Shown here: piece by piece, positions 18,779 to 27,994 of the stretch
How the letters are laid out: each line of letters begins with the position of its first letter
Position numbering within the stretch: position 1 is the stretch's first letter
Source of the DNA: Fibrobacter sp.
GTDB taxonomy: Bacteria; Fibrobacterota; Chitinivibrionia; Chitinivibrionales; Chitinispirillaceae
Direction: 5' to 3'
DNA length: 42,605 bases
NCBI GenBank assembly: GCA_012515615.1
Contig: JAAYYB010000342.1
Coordinates: forward strand, 1 to 42,605
Translations under genes and position numbers: made by a program
The notes under the pieces: model-generated
The model's input: the letters and a program-made list of their open reading frames with translations, nothing else
The model's database searches: none
Told to the model about the DNA's origin: nothing

Positions 18779-20440
18779 ATGTACCTACTCAGCAGAGGAA
18801 TCTTAGCATTTCTAATTGCCTGCATCGGCTTTACATTCCTGTTGTGCACGCCTCAGATCACTGGCGTCGGCACTGGCTCAGAAACCGTTATCGGTAAAAT
18901 TGTGCATGAGGATGGAACACCCGCATCCGGAACGGTTGTCACTTTGTACCCGGTTAACTTCGACCCGGCTTCAGATCCGGAAATGCTCCGTCTCTGCCTG
19001 GATACCACAGATAGTAACGGCTACTATACGATAACCATCAATTCATCTAAGGTTGATGTGTACACATTGCAGGCAAGTAATCTCAAGCAGCAGACCCGGA
19101 CGATCGTTTCAGATATTGATATCTCTGCATCAGGCGATTCGACCCTGATCGATGCAGCTCCACTTTACAAAACCGGCAGTATTCAAGTCAAATTTTCCGA
19201 TATTCCGGCAACCCGGACAGGGTATGTATTTATTCCAGGCACCGATTACTATTCTTATGTGAAGAACGGAAGTGCCGTTATCGATTCGGTACCGGCGCAG
19301 ACTATACTTCAAGTCTTTTTCAAGGAATCCGATCTGCAGGATGAGCCCCGGAGCCTGGCTGAGAATATTGATGTTCAACCGGAAATCACAACCATAGTAG
19401 CGTCTTCAGGATCATTGTACTCTCGTAAGATTTTTCTTAACACCACTTCAACCGGGGCCGATGTCGCAGGTGATGTTACTGACTTTCCTGTACTTGTCAG
19501 GCTGCACACCGGTAATTTCGATTTTTCACAGGCTAAAGCGGACGGGAGCGATTTGCTCTTCACGAAAGAAAACGGACTCACTATTCCGCATGAAATTGAG
19601 CGGTGGAACTCTTCCAGACATGAAGCTGAGATTTGGGTAAAAGTGGATACCGTGTACGGTAATGACAGTACACAGTTTATTTCCATGCACTGGGGAGATC
19701 CTGAGGCTACAAGCAGCTCCAGTGGTCCGGCTGTTTTTGATCTTTCTGCCGGGTACAAAGGAGTATGGCACCTGGGGGACAATGGAGAAACTGTTCTGGA
19801 TGCAACCGGGAACAATAACACAGGTGCGCGCAATGGTGATCAGGCGCGTGTAAAAGGTAATATCGGTTCCGCGCAATCTTTTGATGGAACCGATGATTAT
19901 ACAGATATGGGAGATGTATGCAACCTTGATACATCCAGCCTTACGGTTTGCGCCTGGATCAAAAAGATTGGTGAAGATAAGATACAGACTATCGTTGCCA
20001 AAAGTCTCGGAAATCTTCCAAACGAGACCTATGGCTGGCTCTTCCAACTTGACGGTGATGGAGCGTTATCGATTTTCATGGCATCAGATTCAGGAGTATG
20101 GGGCGATCCGGGATCATTTGTTCTTACAGGAAATACCTGGGTAACCGATTCTTCATGGCATCACGTTGCTGCTGTGGTTGATCGTTACGATAATGACAAT
20201 TGCAGAGTCTATTTAGATGGCGCGGATATAAGTGCGCTTCCAACTGGGGGTGACATCGGTAGTGTCGGCGCCGTTTTAAACACTGCTCCGCTGAGATTTG
20301 GATCGGATTCAAATGGGCACTGCCAGTGGGAAGGTTCACTCGATGAAATTTCAATTTTGTACAGGGTAAAATCGCCGGATTTTATTAAACTGAGCTATAT
20401 GAATCAGAAAAGTGATGATAAACTGACGGTTTTTAAATAG
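18779..20440 (+). CDS. DUF2341 + LamG surface lipoprotein (pair B)
   Basis: A 553-residue exported protein, paralogous to the one at 11323. The leader ends at Cys23 (FLLC-TP), again a non-classical lipobox. After an Ig-like regulatory domain (about 35-110, IVHEDGTPASGTVVTLYP) comes DUF2341 (about 218-330, KIFLNTTSTGADVAGDV, NFDFSQAKADGSDL, EIWVKVDTVYGND). A LamG domain follows (about 345-545, GVWHLGDNGE, SSWHHVAAVVDRYDND, CRVYLDGADI, GSLDEISI). LamG domains bind glycans or proteins, so a surface xylan- or arabinoxylan-binding role is plausible. It has no sorting domain. It begins 3 bases after the TIGR02147 stop and uses an AAGGA ribosome site inside that gene. A hairpin with a T-run follows. 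Confidence 0.82.
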   Translation: MYLLSRGILAFLIACIGFTFLLCTPQITGVGTGSETVIGKIVHEDGTPASGTVVTLYPVNFDPASDPEMLRLCLDTTDSNGYYTITINSSKVDVYTLQASNLKQQTRTIVSDIDISASGDSTLIDAAPLYKTGSIQVKFSDIPATRTGYVFIPGTDYYSYVKNGSAVIDSVPAQTILQVFFKESDLQDEPRSLAENIDVQPEITTIVASSGSLYSRKIFLNTTSTGADVAGDVTDFPVLVRLHTGNFDFSQAKADGSDLLFTKENGLTIPHEIERWNSSRHEAEIWVKVDTVYGNDSTQFISMHWGDPEATSSSSGPAVFDLSAGYKGVWHLGDNGETVLDATGNNNTGARNGDQARVKGNIGSAQSFDGTDDYTDMGDVCNLDTSSLTVCAWIKKIGEDKIQTIVAKSLGNLPNETYGWLFQLDGDGALSIFMASDSGVWGDPGSFVLTGNTWVTDSSWHHVAAVVDRYDNDNCRVYLDGADISALPTGGDIGSVGAVLNTAPLRFGSDSNGHCQWEGSLDEISILYRVKSPDFIKLSYMNQKSDDKLTVFK

Positions 20441-20473
20441 TACCTGAGTAACACCCGGTATAAAATTCTTCTT

Positions 20474-20501
20474 CCCCCTCATTATTATGGGGGCTCTTTT
20501 T
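20474..20501 (+). terminator. Terminator-like hairpin after the LamG gene
   Basis: CCCCC (20474-20478) with GGGGG (20489-20493), then CTCTTTTT. The stem is short but GC-only and the T-run is clear. It may be partial, since the next two genes have no obvious promoter of their own. Confidence 0.6.
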
Positions 20502-20576
20502 GTGGCGTTCAAAATCTCCGGTTCAACAGGTAAATGTTTGGTGGGGCATTTGTATACAATCTAAAAGGATTGAATC

Positions 20577-21779
20577 ATGAAAATAGTGACGTTTTTTCTT
20601 CTTTTTTCCTTTATTTCCTTATCTTCTGCTCAGCAGACACGTGATAGTGACCTGATGAAAAATGTCTCCTATCGCACCTCTTTCGGGGTCACCCTGAATT
20701 ACCTTCTGTTTGTTCCTAAAAACTACGATGAATCACAGAAGTATCCGCTTGTGGTCACTTTACATGGCAGCGGCGATTCTAATATTAATCAGGTGAATAA
20801 TAATGATCAGGCACACCCATGGATCGAAGACAGCGTTCAGGCGCGCTGGCCTCATTTCATCATGGCCCCGCAGTGTCCTTCGGTCACCTGGGGCGGAATG
20901 GGTAAATCCACCGGACAAATATCCGAAGCGGCAAAGGCAGTACTTGAAGCTATCGAGGACCTAAAGGACAAGTATTCCTTAGATACCAATCGTTTCATAA
21001 TAGGCGGGTTTTCCCTTGGAGGATCAGGTACCTATCACCAGATAGAGATGAAGCCCGATTACTGGGCAGCAGCGGTGCCTTGTTCTGCGGGAGGGGACAC
21101 TTTAAAGATTGAATTGATCGCCCAAACACCCATCTGGCATCATCACGGATCTAACGATATGGACGGTGCAGCACTCAAAAGGATGTCTGCCGCACTTGAA
21201 AATCATGGCTATCCTGTGCTTCGGGTGACAAGCGACCAGGTAGTCAGTTCTCCTGCCGGCTGGCTTAATGAGATTCAAAAGGGGACCGAACCCGAAGACA
21301 TCATATACAAGAATGCAAACCCTTCCTACGACTCCCTGAACAGAGCGATTGAATCGGGTGCGAAATACATTTTCCTGATGTTCAATGGTGGAGATCACGA
21401 ATCCGCACGCTTGAATGCCAACCACAACCCGTTGCTGGCTAAATGGGCCTTTTCAAAAGTCAGGGGAGGAGGCACCACAAATGCGTCTGTTAATCCTTGG
21501 AAAAAGGGCTTTGAAAGCCGGGGAGCCTTTTCGGGGAGTGTAAAAAGCAGTAATTCAACTTTAAAAATCGATTTCACAGCACAATCAAACCAGGTATACC
21601 TTAAGATGTACAATCTTAAAGGAAATCTTGCGAAAAAGATCCGCCTTACAACCAGTGCCGGCACAAATTATTCAAACAGTTTTGATTTGTCAGAGCTGAC
21701 AAACGGGTATTATGTCGTAAAGCTGGGGGCCGGTGAGGACGGAGCTTTTCATACGACAAAGATATTGCTGACAAAATAG
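20577..21779 (+). CDS. Secreted CE1/prolyl-oligopeptidase-like esterase with sorting domain
   Basis: A 400-residue alpha/beta-hydrolase with a signal peptide ending SSAQ19. The fold shows YPLVVTLHGSGDS (oxyanion region), nucleophile Ser146 in GGFSLGGSG, Asp194 or Asp196 in HHHGSNDMDG, and His274 in NGGDHES. This matches the 'predicted peptidase'/CE1 feruloyl or acetylxylan esterase group that is common in xylan loci. Release of ferulic or acetyl groups from arabinoxylan is the likely job; substrate cannot be fixed from sequence. The sorting domain (about 325-400, YLKMYNLKGNLAK, LTNGYYVVKLG) ends LLTK. An AAAGGA ribosome site is present. The GH44-like gene follows after 56 bases, so the two are probably co-transcribed. 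Confidence 0.82.
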   Translation: MKIVTFFLLFSFISLSSAQQTRDSDLMKNVSYRTSFGVTLNYLLFVPKNYDESQKYPLVVTLHGSGDSNINQVNNNDQAHPWIEDSVQARWPHFIMAPQCPSVTWGGMGKSTGQISEAAKAVLEAIEDLKDKYSLDTNRFIIGGFSLGGSGTYHQIEMKPDYWAAAVPCSAGGDTLKIELIAQTPIWHHHGSNDMDGAALKRMSAALENHGYPVLRVTSDQVVSSPAGWLNEIQKGTEPEDIIYKNANPSYDSLNRAIESGAKYIFLMFNGGDHESARLNANHNPLLAKWAFSKVRGGGTTNASVNPWKKGFESRGAFSGSVKSSNSTLKIDFTAQSNQVYLKMYNLKGNLAKKIRLTTSAGTNYSNSFDLSELTNGYYVVKLGAGEDGAFHTTKILLTK

Positions 21780-21835
21780 AACCATGATTGTCGGGAAGCC
21801 ACGCTGGTATTCGGTTCGTCTACAAGGATTTTTAA

Positions 21836-23722
21836 ATGCGATTTGATCGCTTTTTTCCGGTATTACTCTGTGTTTCAGTAATTAATTCCGCATTTGCCCA
21901 GAATGTTTCCATAACAGTCAATGCCGCTCAGGATAAAAAGGCGGTATCCCCCTATCTTTACGGACGCAATAATACTTTTGATAAACCGGCATCATTTTAC
22001 CAGGACGCGGGTTTGCGTTTTGTGCGGATGAATGGTGGTAATAATGCCACCAAATATAACTGGCGTAAAAAGATCTCTTCGCACCCTGACTGGTATAATA
22101 ATGTTTATCTGAATGACTGGGATAAAATCTCACAGCAAATTGCCGCCGACCATCCGGATATGCAGGCAATGTGGGCCTTCCAGCTGCTTGGCAGAGTTGC
22201 TTCCAGCACAGATCACAATTTTAATGACTGGGAGTATAATCAATCAGAGTACTGGGAGGGTATTGGACAGAACCTGGCAGGAGGAGGTGTCCCGAATACA
22301 GAAAATCCAAAGGAAGGGGCATTGGTGGAGGGCGATGCCAGTCTTTACACCCAGCCCTGGCCCGCCGATTCTTCTGTTGCTATTCTGGACCACTGGTTTG
22401 GTCCCGGTGGGCTTGGTTTGAACAAGAATCAGTTTCTATACTGGAGTATGGATAACGAACCGGACATATGGGATGGAACCCATGATGATGTGATGTTATC
22501 CGGGTTGATCCCTGTCAGTGAATTCATGAATCGATTTATTGATCTGGCAAAAAAAGCCCGTGCCAAATTCCCCGAAATTAAAATTTGCGGACCGGTTACA
22601 ACCAGCGAATGGCAATGGTTTCGATGGGGAGATGAAGACATAACAATAGATGGAAAGTACTTTTGCTTTCTTGAATATTTTATCAAACGATGTGCTGATG
22701 AGGAAAAAGCAACAGGTATTCGGGTGCTGGATGTTGTAGACCTTCACAATTATCCATATTTCCCTTCAAACGAGGCAGCACTGCAGCTTCATCGGGCATA
22801 TTACGATGAGACCTACGATTATCCGGGGGCAAACGGCATTAAGACTATAAACGGGGGCTGGGATAATTCACAAACAAAAGAGTACATTTTTAAACGGATC
22901 AACAATTGGCTCGATCAACATTTCGGTGCAAATCATGGCATTACATTGGCGTTAAGCGAATGGAGTCCGGGACCATCGGAACCCAATCTCGCCTCAGTCA
23001 TTTATGCATCGCATCTGGGCTTGTTTGGCAACAACGGGATAGACTTTTTTACTCCATGGACATGGTTTACGGGCATGTGGGAAACCTTGCATCTGTTCAG
23101 CCGGTATGCAAAAAACTACAGTGTGGCAACTGCTTCTACGCTTGAAAACACGGTTTCGGCCTACACAACGGTAAATGAGTCAGTTGATTCTATGACTGTA
23201 ATTGTTGTAAATCGCGATATGAATTCCGTGCGGAATGTGACGGTTAACCTTAACGGTTTTTCAATTCCTGACGGGAATTATAAAACCTTACAATTGTCAT
23301 CTCTGCCGGAAACAGAGACTTTCGTGTCACACTCACAAAATGCCCTGAAAGAAAACCAGATTACTGTAAGCTCAAATGCTTTTACCATACAGGTACCTGC
23401 ACTTTCTATAATCGCAGTCATTCTATCCAGATCAACCTCAACATCTCAAGCCGCTTACACTGCTCAGAGATCCGCTGTGAATGTTAATTGCGCCAGATCT
23501 TTTCTGAAAGTAAAATTCACGGTGCCACGGAGCGGGTTCACCTATTTAAACCTTTGCAATTTAAATGGAACTGTGGTTAAGTCAAATGTTTTTCCAGCTC
23601 ACGCGGGCGAGGCCTGTTCCAAACCTATTGATTTAACTGATACGCCCAATGGATTTTACATCCTGAAGATAGAAAATGACGGAAACATTATCTCCAGCTC
23701 AAAGGTAGTGGTAACCAGATAG
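21836..23722 (+). CDS. GH44-like endo-beta-glucanase/xyloglucanase with sorting domain
   Basis: A 628-residue secreted glycosidase with a signal peptide to AQ22. It has the GH44-style opening AVSPYLYGRNNTFDKP, LRFVRMNGGNNATKYNW, acid/base candidate Glu208 in SMDNEPDIW, VVDLHNYPYFP, and nucleophile candidate Glu375 in ALSEWSPGP. The 167-residue gap between the two Glu is close to the 173 of Clostridium thermocellum CelJ GH44. GH44 enzymes cut cellulose, xyloglucan or glucomannan, so this would extend the locus beyond xylan. Assignment to GH44 rather than another clan GH-A family is likely but was made by eye. A Greek-key beta domain follows the barrel, then the sorting domain (about 545-628, YLNLCNLNGTVVK, PNGFYILKI). 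An AAGGA ribosome site is present. It is probably in an operon with the upstream esterase. Confidence 0.68.
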   Translation: MRFDRFFPVLLCVSVINSAFAQNVSITVNAAQDKKAVSPYLYGRNNTFDKPASFYQDAGLRFVRMNGGNNATKYNWRKKISSHPDWYNNVYLNDWDKISQQIAADHPDMQAMWAFQLLGRVASSTDHNFNDWEYNQSEYWEGIGQNLAGGGVPNTENPKEGALVEGDASLYTQPWPADSSVAILDHWFGPGGLGLNKNQFLYWSMDNEPDIWDGTHDDVMLSGLIPVSEFMNRFIDLAKKARAKFPEIKICGPVTTSEWQWFRWGDEDITIDGKYFCFLEYFIKRCADEEKATGIRVLDVVDLHNYPYFPSNEAALQLHRAYYDETYDYPGANGIKTINGGWDNSQTKEYIFKRINNWLDQHFGANHGITLALSEWSPGPSEPNLASVIYASHLGLFGNNGIDFFTPWTWFTGMWETLHLFSRYAKNYSVATASTLENTVSAYTTVNESVDSMTVIVVNRDMNSVRNVTVNLNGFSIPDGNYKTLQLSSLPETETFVSHSQNALKENQITVSSNAFTIQVPALSIIAVILSRSTSTSQAAYTAQRSAVNVNCARSFLKVKFTVPRSGFTYLNLCNLNGTVVKSNVFPAHAGEACSKPIDLTDTPNGFYILKIENDGNIISSSKVVVTR

Positions 23723-24083
23723 CTGTTAGCAGAAAAATCGTGCTTTCCCGGCCGGATCACCAGTACCGGATGCCGAAATTGGAGCCGAAGTGTGTTCCAG
23801 TTTTTGGAACACTTTTTGTTAAAACCTGCCGTAAATCCATACCATAAGATTCATGTGTTGCTATATTAAAGAATAATGCTGATCTGACGATCCGTATTTG
23901 ATATATATAGTTGCATTTAGAAGTCAGAAGCGGGGGATTTGTTCACAAATCAGGAAATGTTTCGATTGGCAGGTAATCGGCAGTATAGCATAATTAGAAT
24001 GGATAATTAATCATAAATGCGGAACCGGTCAGGTTCTATAGATCCGGACCATCCGTCTGGCACAATAAAGATACAGAGGGAAT
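23723..24083. promoter_or_regulatory. Control region of the GH43-like gene, with TGTTCC-N7-GGAACA copy 2
   Basis: A 361-base gap without a gene. TGTTCC-AGTTTTT-GGAACA lies at 23793-23811 (arms extend to GTGTTCCA/TGGAACAC) and is followed by CTTTTT. TATATTA at 23862-23868 begins after 50 bases, the same spacing as copy 1. A second palindrome, GATTTGTTCACAAATC, lies at 23936-23951 and contains the TTCACAAA also seen at 17820 and 25964. Confidence 0.55.
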
Positions 24084-25862
24084 ATGAAAAAAGATCGAAT
24101 TGTCAACGTCAAGACTGTTACTCTTACCAGCATCATATTTATGTCACTGGCATCAATTTGTACGGCCCAGACATTAATCGATTTTTTTCAGCCCATGCCA
24201 ATTGTCAAGCCGTTGCGGTCGAATGTCTGGGGCTCTTCTGTGGGCAAGAGGGATATCGGTAATGGCATGGAAGATACTACAAACAGGTCGTATAGTTACT
24301 GGGACGGTCCGATAATCAAGGGCCCCGATGGAAAGTACCATATGTTTGCAAGCCGCTGGAACCAGAGCGGGGGGCACTGGGCATGGCTCAGTTCCGTGGG
24401 AATTCATGCTGTAAGTGATAATATTATGGGACCATACATTGATAAAGGTCTGACCTGGCCAAATAATTCCGGAGGAAAAGGACACAACCTTACTATATTG
24501 CAGCTTAAAGATGGAACCTATGCATCTGTGGTCAGCGACACTCGTCCGGGAGATTTCTTTACAGCCCCGTCGCTTGATGGTCCCTGGAGCTTTGCCGGTT
24601 CAATCAAAATTGAAGCTAATGGTTTCAATAAACCCGGCCATATCGCCAATCTGAGTATAATAATCCGTCCCGATGACGGTAAATTCATGGTCATTGAACG
24701 TAATGGGCAGATAATGACGAGTGATAATCTTACCGGACCGTATAAGGTACAGTGTAATTCCATTTACAGCGGCCTTGCCCCTAATCTGGAAGATCCGGTT
24801 TTGTGGTACAGCGGGGGATATTATCATGTGGTGGTTAATTCATGGAGCGATAAAAAAGCCTTTCATCTCAGATCGAGAGATGGTATAAGAAACTGGACAA
24901 ATGAAGGTACGGCATTTGATCCAAGATCAAATTTCCTGCGCTACACCGATGGAACAGTAAACCACTGGACAAAAATTGAACGTCCCGGAGTTTACATTGA
25001 AGATGGCCACATCACTCACTGGACCTTCTCTGTGATTGATTGTGAAAAAGAAAATGACGGGGGAAATGATAGCCATAACAGTAAAGTTATTATCGTGCCC
25101 TTTGATGGAGTTTCATTTGACGGGGTTGCTATTCCTCCGCAGCGTGATACAGTTTACAATGGAAAATTTAACACAGGAAAAATCGGGTGGAGTCTTAATG
25201 TGTGGTCAGGAAGCGCCACCGGGGATGTAGTGGAAGGGGAGTACAAGGTAACAGTCTCAGGCATCGGAGAAAATGTTCACGATATCCAGCTTGTGCAGAC
25301 CGGACTTATCCTTGAGCAGGGAAAGTATTATCAGGTATCATTTGATGCATATGCGGCTTCTAACCGGACTCTGGATGTCAATGTTGAAATGGAAGATGAT
25401 CCCTGGACCAGTTACCTTCAAGCTCTGAAAACATTCGATATTACTACATCAAAAACGCCCTATTCATTTACCTTCAAAATGGAGCAGCCAACCGATTCAA
25501 GTTCAAGGCTTGGATTTAACTTCGGTGCCTCAACCGGGACTGTTTATCTGGATAATATCATAATTCAGCAAGCTACCGGAACCTCTTTTGTACCCTCTGT
25601 GAGTCGCAGGATCAGTTTCAAACCGGATGTTTCTTACAAAAACTCCTCTTTGAGAATTAAATACCAGACAGATCCAGGTTCACAGTTGTCGTTGGATCTG
25701 TTTGATCTCAGGGGAAATATTGTCGACAGCAGAATCTTACAATCCGGCTCAGGGCACATCTGGACACTCGATCTCTCCGGATTACCGGGGGGAACGTATG
25801 TTGCCGGGCTCAAGGCGGATGGAATGTTGATCAATAGTACAAAATTCATCTGCAGAAACTGA
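24084..25862 (+). CDS. GH43-like five-bladed propeller hydrolase with CBM4/9 and sorting domain
   Basis: A 592-residue secreted protein with a signal peptide ending CTAQ29. Residues about 35-350 look like a clan GH-F-type five-bladed propeller: SYWDGPIIKGPDGKYHMFAS, NLTILQLKDGTYASVVSDTR, NLEDPVLWYSGGYYHVVVN, WTKIERPGVYIEDG. Such enzymes are usually arabinofuranosidases or xylosidases. The exact family is uncertain, and the three catalytic acids cannot be assigned confidently; Asp in WDGP, Glu in LEDP and Glu in IERP are candidates. A CBM4/9 jelly roll (about 353-495, YNGKFNTGKIGWSLNVWSG) closely resembles that of the GH10 protein at 6267. The sorting domain (about 510-592) ends FICRN, slightly unusual because most end in Lys. 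A GAGGG ribosome site is present. Confidence 0.65.
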   Translation: MKKDRIVNVKTVTLTSIIFMSLASICTAQTLIDFFQPMPIVKPLRSNVWGSSVGKRDIGNGMEDTTNRSYSYWDGPIIKGPDGKYHMFASRWNQSGGHWAWLSSVGIHAVSDNIMGPYIDKGLTWPNNSGGKGHNLTILQLKDGTYASVVSDTRPGDFFTAPSLDGPWSFAGSIKIEANGFNKPGHIANLSIIIRPDDGKFMVIERNGQIMTSDNLTGPYKVQCNSIYSGLAPNLEDPVLWYSGGYYHVVVNSWSDKKAFHLRSRDGIRNWTNEGTAFDPRSNFLRYTDGTVNHWTKIERPGVYIEDGHITHWTFSVIDCEKENDGGNDSHNSKVIIVPFDGVSFDGVAIPPQRDTVYNGKFNTGKIGWSLNVWSGSATGDVVEGEYKVTVSGIGENVHDIQLVQTGLILEQGKYYQVSFDAYAASNRTLDVNVEMEDDPWTSYLQALKTFDITTSKTPYSFTFKMEQPTDSSSRLGFNFGASTGTVYLDNIIIQQATGTSFVPSVSRRISFKPDVSYKNSSLRIKYQTDPGSQLSLDLFDLRGNIVDSRILQSGSGHIWTLDLSGLPGGTYVAGLKADGMLINSTKFICRN

Positions 25863-25914
25863 TCTGGTATGCAGCTGATTACAATATGTGGACTGGATAA
25901 TCAATTATTGCTTA

Positions 25915-26021
25915 ACTTATGCACCTGCTCAGGGTGATTTGTATGTACCTTGTCTATAATGGTTTCACAAACCGCAGATGTCCCGCCCAGAGTGGTGCAT
26001 CTGCGATTTGTTCAAACCATT
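25915..26021 (+). promoter_or_regulatory. ACTTATGCAC module copy 2, -10 box and long leader hairpin before GH30
   Basis: ACTTATGCAC (25915-25924), TCAGGG (25929-25934) and TTTCACAAA (25963-25971) repeat the order seen at 17767. TATAAT at 25955-25960 is the likely -10. Directly overlapping its end is an inverted repeat of 23-24 bases (25958-25980 with 25998-26021, two small mismatches, 17-base loop). The first transcribed bases would therefore fold into a strong 5' hairpin. Confidence 0.6.
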
Positions 26022-26100
26022 CAGCCACAGGGCCTAAATGCAATTCATCTCTTCCCGGATGCAAATAGTTAGGAAGAACATCAGCCTGAAAGGTTCTCTT

Positions 26101-27678
26101 ATGCGGTTAAAATTGATAACAAATAATTTGATGATCCTGTGTGTTGTTGTTTTCTTTACAGGATTTGTGTCGAAGACATCTGCGGGTGATTGTACGGTAA
26201 AGTTTGAGGATCGCCAACAGCGCATGTCGGGTTTCGGGGGATCAACAGCCTGGGCAGGCGGGCTGGCAGACAACTTGATAACCGGTCTTTTTTCTCCCAC
26301 AGAAGGATGCGGGTTGACTCTGGTAAGGATGAGGATAGCTCCCAACGGGACTACCGGGTCGGGTGAGATTAATATTGCTAAAAAGGCCCAGGCTCTGGGC
26401 GCCTCTATCTGGGCCGCTCCCTGGTCGCCGCCGGCAAACTGGAAGGATAACAACAATGTTAATAAAGGTGGAAGTCTGCTTCCGGCACACTACCAGGACT
26501 GGGCTGACCGGCTTGTTTCGTATGTTAAAAACCTTCAAACTCAGGGGGTCGACTTAAAATGGATTTCGGCGCAGAATGAACCTAACTGGACAGCCGATTA
26601 TGAATCCTGCAGGTATACGCCTGAACAGCTGGCGACATTTGTGGGAGATTACCTGGGCCCTTCGCTGGAAAAAGCCGGTTTGAAAACTGGAATAATCGCA
26701 CCGGAAGTGATTAACTGGGGATCCCTTAAACCTTTCGGTGATGCCATATTAAACAGTCCTAATGCGGTGAAGTACTGCGATGTTATTGCATCCCACTCTT
26801 ACGGTGATGAACCAACCAGCTCCAGAGGGTTTCCCTATAATCTGGTCAGGGAAAAAGGTAAAGAGCTCTGGGAGACCGAATATGGTTTTGACCAGTTTGC
26901 GGGTAATGAGACTATGACTCCTGGTATCGCTATCGCCAAACAGATGCATGGTCAGATTGTTAATGGGCCTGTGAGTGCTTACCATACATGGTGGATTATT
27001 CCCGCTGACGGGGTAAACGGAACGGCTTCAAACGGTCTTGTCATGCGGGGAAAAGTGATACAGCGTGGATACGTGATGGGCAACTACAGTCGTTTTGTGA
27101 GACCAGGATCTTATCGGGTGACTGCGAATGAAAAACCGTCTGATAAAGTATATGTTACAGCTTACCGCAATGATTCTCTTGGACAGTTGACCATTGTCGC
27201 CATAAATGAAAACACCTCTGCAACAGAGCAGAAATTCGTACTGGATGGCATATCTGTGCCCACGGTAACACCATGGGAGACATCTGATGCGGTCAAGCTG
27301 ACAGCCCGCAGCCCTGTTACGGCTGGTACGAGTTTTTCCTGGACTTTGCCTGCAAAGAGTGTTGTCTCATTTGTCGGGTTATACACGACGGGTACATCCG
27401 TTATCCCGGACGGCTGTGCCAGATACTCTCCTGTCAATGTGGACTGTAGAAATGCACTGTTAAGAATAGAGTTAAGAGATCAGGGAGAGAAAAAAACATC
27501 ATTGAAGATCTTTGATCTTAAGGGGGAAACTGTAAAATCTGTATCATTTACAACCGGTAAAGGTAATGGTGAGTTCAGGAATTTCGATCTCTCCAGTCTG
27601 CCCGGAGGATTTTATATTGTCAAACTCGGAATCGCAGACCGTAATATTTCTACATCGAAAATATTTGTCGCAAAGTAG
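26101..27678 (+). CDS. GH30 xylanase-type glycosidase with sorting domain (second GH30)
   Basis: A 525-residue secreted enzyme. The signal peptide MRLKLITNNLMILCVVVFFT ends near TSAG. The GH30 barrel has acid/base Glu160 in WISAQNEPNW and nucleophile Glu260 in ELWETEYG, with FEDRQQRMSGFGGSTAW at the start, APWSPPANWKDN, and the VIQRGYVMGNYSRFVRPGSYRV beta-domain entry. It is clearly related to, but distinct from, the GH30 at 14209 and probably also acts on xylan. The sorting domain (about 450-525, LKIFDLKGETVKS, PGGFYIVKLG) ends FVAK. The start at 26101 gives a normal signal peptide with GAAAGG 7 bases upstream; an in-frame ATG at 26038 would add 21 residues and also has an AGGG site. A small ORF follows 12 bases after the stop. 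Confidence 0.88.
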   Translation: MRLKLITNNLMILCVVVFFTGFVSKTSAGDCTVKFEDRQQRMSGFGGSTAWAGGLADNLITGLFSPTEGCGLTLVRMRIAPNGTTGSGEINIAKKAQALGASIWAAPWSPPANWKDNNNVNKGGSLLPAHYQDWADRLVSYVKNLQTQGVDLKWISAQNEPNWTADYESCRYTPEQLATFVGDYLGPSLEKAGLKTGIIAPEVINWGSLKPFGDAILNSPNAVKYCDVIASHSYGDEPTSSRGFPYNLVREKGKELWETEYGFDQFAGNETMTPGIAIAKQMHGQIVNGPVSAYHTWWIIPADGVNGTASNGLVMRGKVIQRGYVMGNYSRFVRPGSYRVTANEKPSDKVYVTAYRNDSLGQLTIVAINENTSATEQKFVLDGISVPTVTPWETSDAVKLTARSPVTAGTSFSWTLPAKSVVSFVGLYTTGTSVIPDGCARYSPVNVDCRNALLRIELRDQGEKKTSLKIFDLKGETVKSVSFTTGKGNGEFRNFDLSSLPGGFYIVKLGIADRNISTSKIFVAK

Positions 27679-27690
27679 CAGGGAATGTAT

Positions 27691-27951
27691 ATGCCGGGAA
27701 TTAATACGGTGAACACCTATTTAGCAAAAGTAAAACCAATCAATGATGAACTCAGTCAGTTCCTGACTCTTTTCGGCGATTCGCGTTATACTTCTATCGA
27801 ACAGGTATTCGAATATCTCAGACAAAAATATGATTGCAGGGATTATGTGATCGGCTCAATTAAATTCGTGCCGACTTCTTTTGCTTTAGAAAATGATGGC
27901 TGGGAGTTGTTTGGTCAGAAACTATCAGAAGCTCCTTTCAGTTTAAATTAA
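27691..27951 (+). CDS. Small unknown protein between two GH30 genes
   Basis: An 86-residue ORF that I do not recognise. It has no signal peptide and no membrane segment. It reads like a genuine folded protein: amphipathic stretches (VNTYLAKVKPINDELSQF, IEQVFEYLRQKY), one Cys-Arg-Asp turn, and a C-terminal half with single Trp in NDGWELFGQKL. The AGGG at 27680-27683 sits 7 bases before the ATG at 27691, favouring that start over 27685. It starts 12 bases after the GH30 stop and ends 43 bases before the next GH30 gene, so it is probably co-transcribed with them. It is cytoplasmic by prediction, unlike its neighbours, so a regulatory or anti-regulator role is possible but unproven. Confidence 0.55.
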   Translation: MPGINTVNTYLAKVKPINDELSQFLTLFGDSRYTSIEQVFEYLRQKYDCRDYVIGSIKFVPTSFALENDGWELFGQKLSEAPFSLN

Positions 27952-27994
27952 CCCGAAGATAAATGCCTGATTTGAAACAAATATAGGAGAAAAA

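Noticed and set aside
19526-20047. 173-codon minus-strand open frame
   Set aside because: Antisense to the DUF2341/LamG gene, whose translation is convincing; composition is shadow-like with many Cys and Tyr and no motif.
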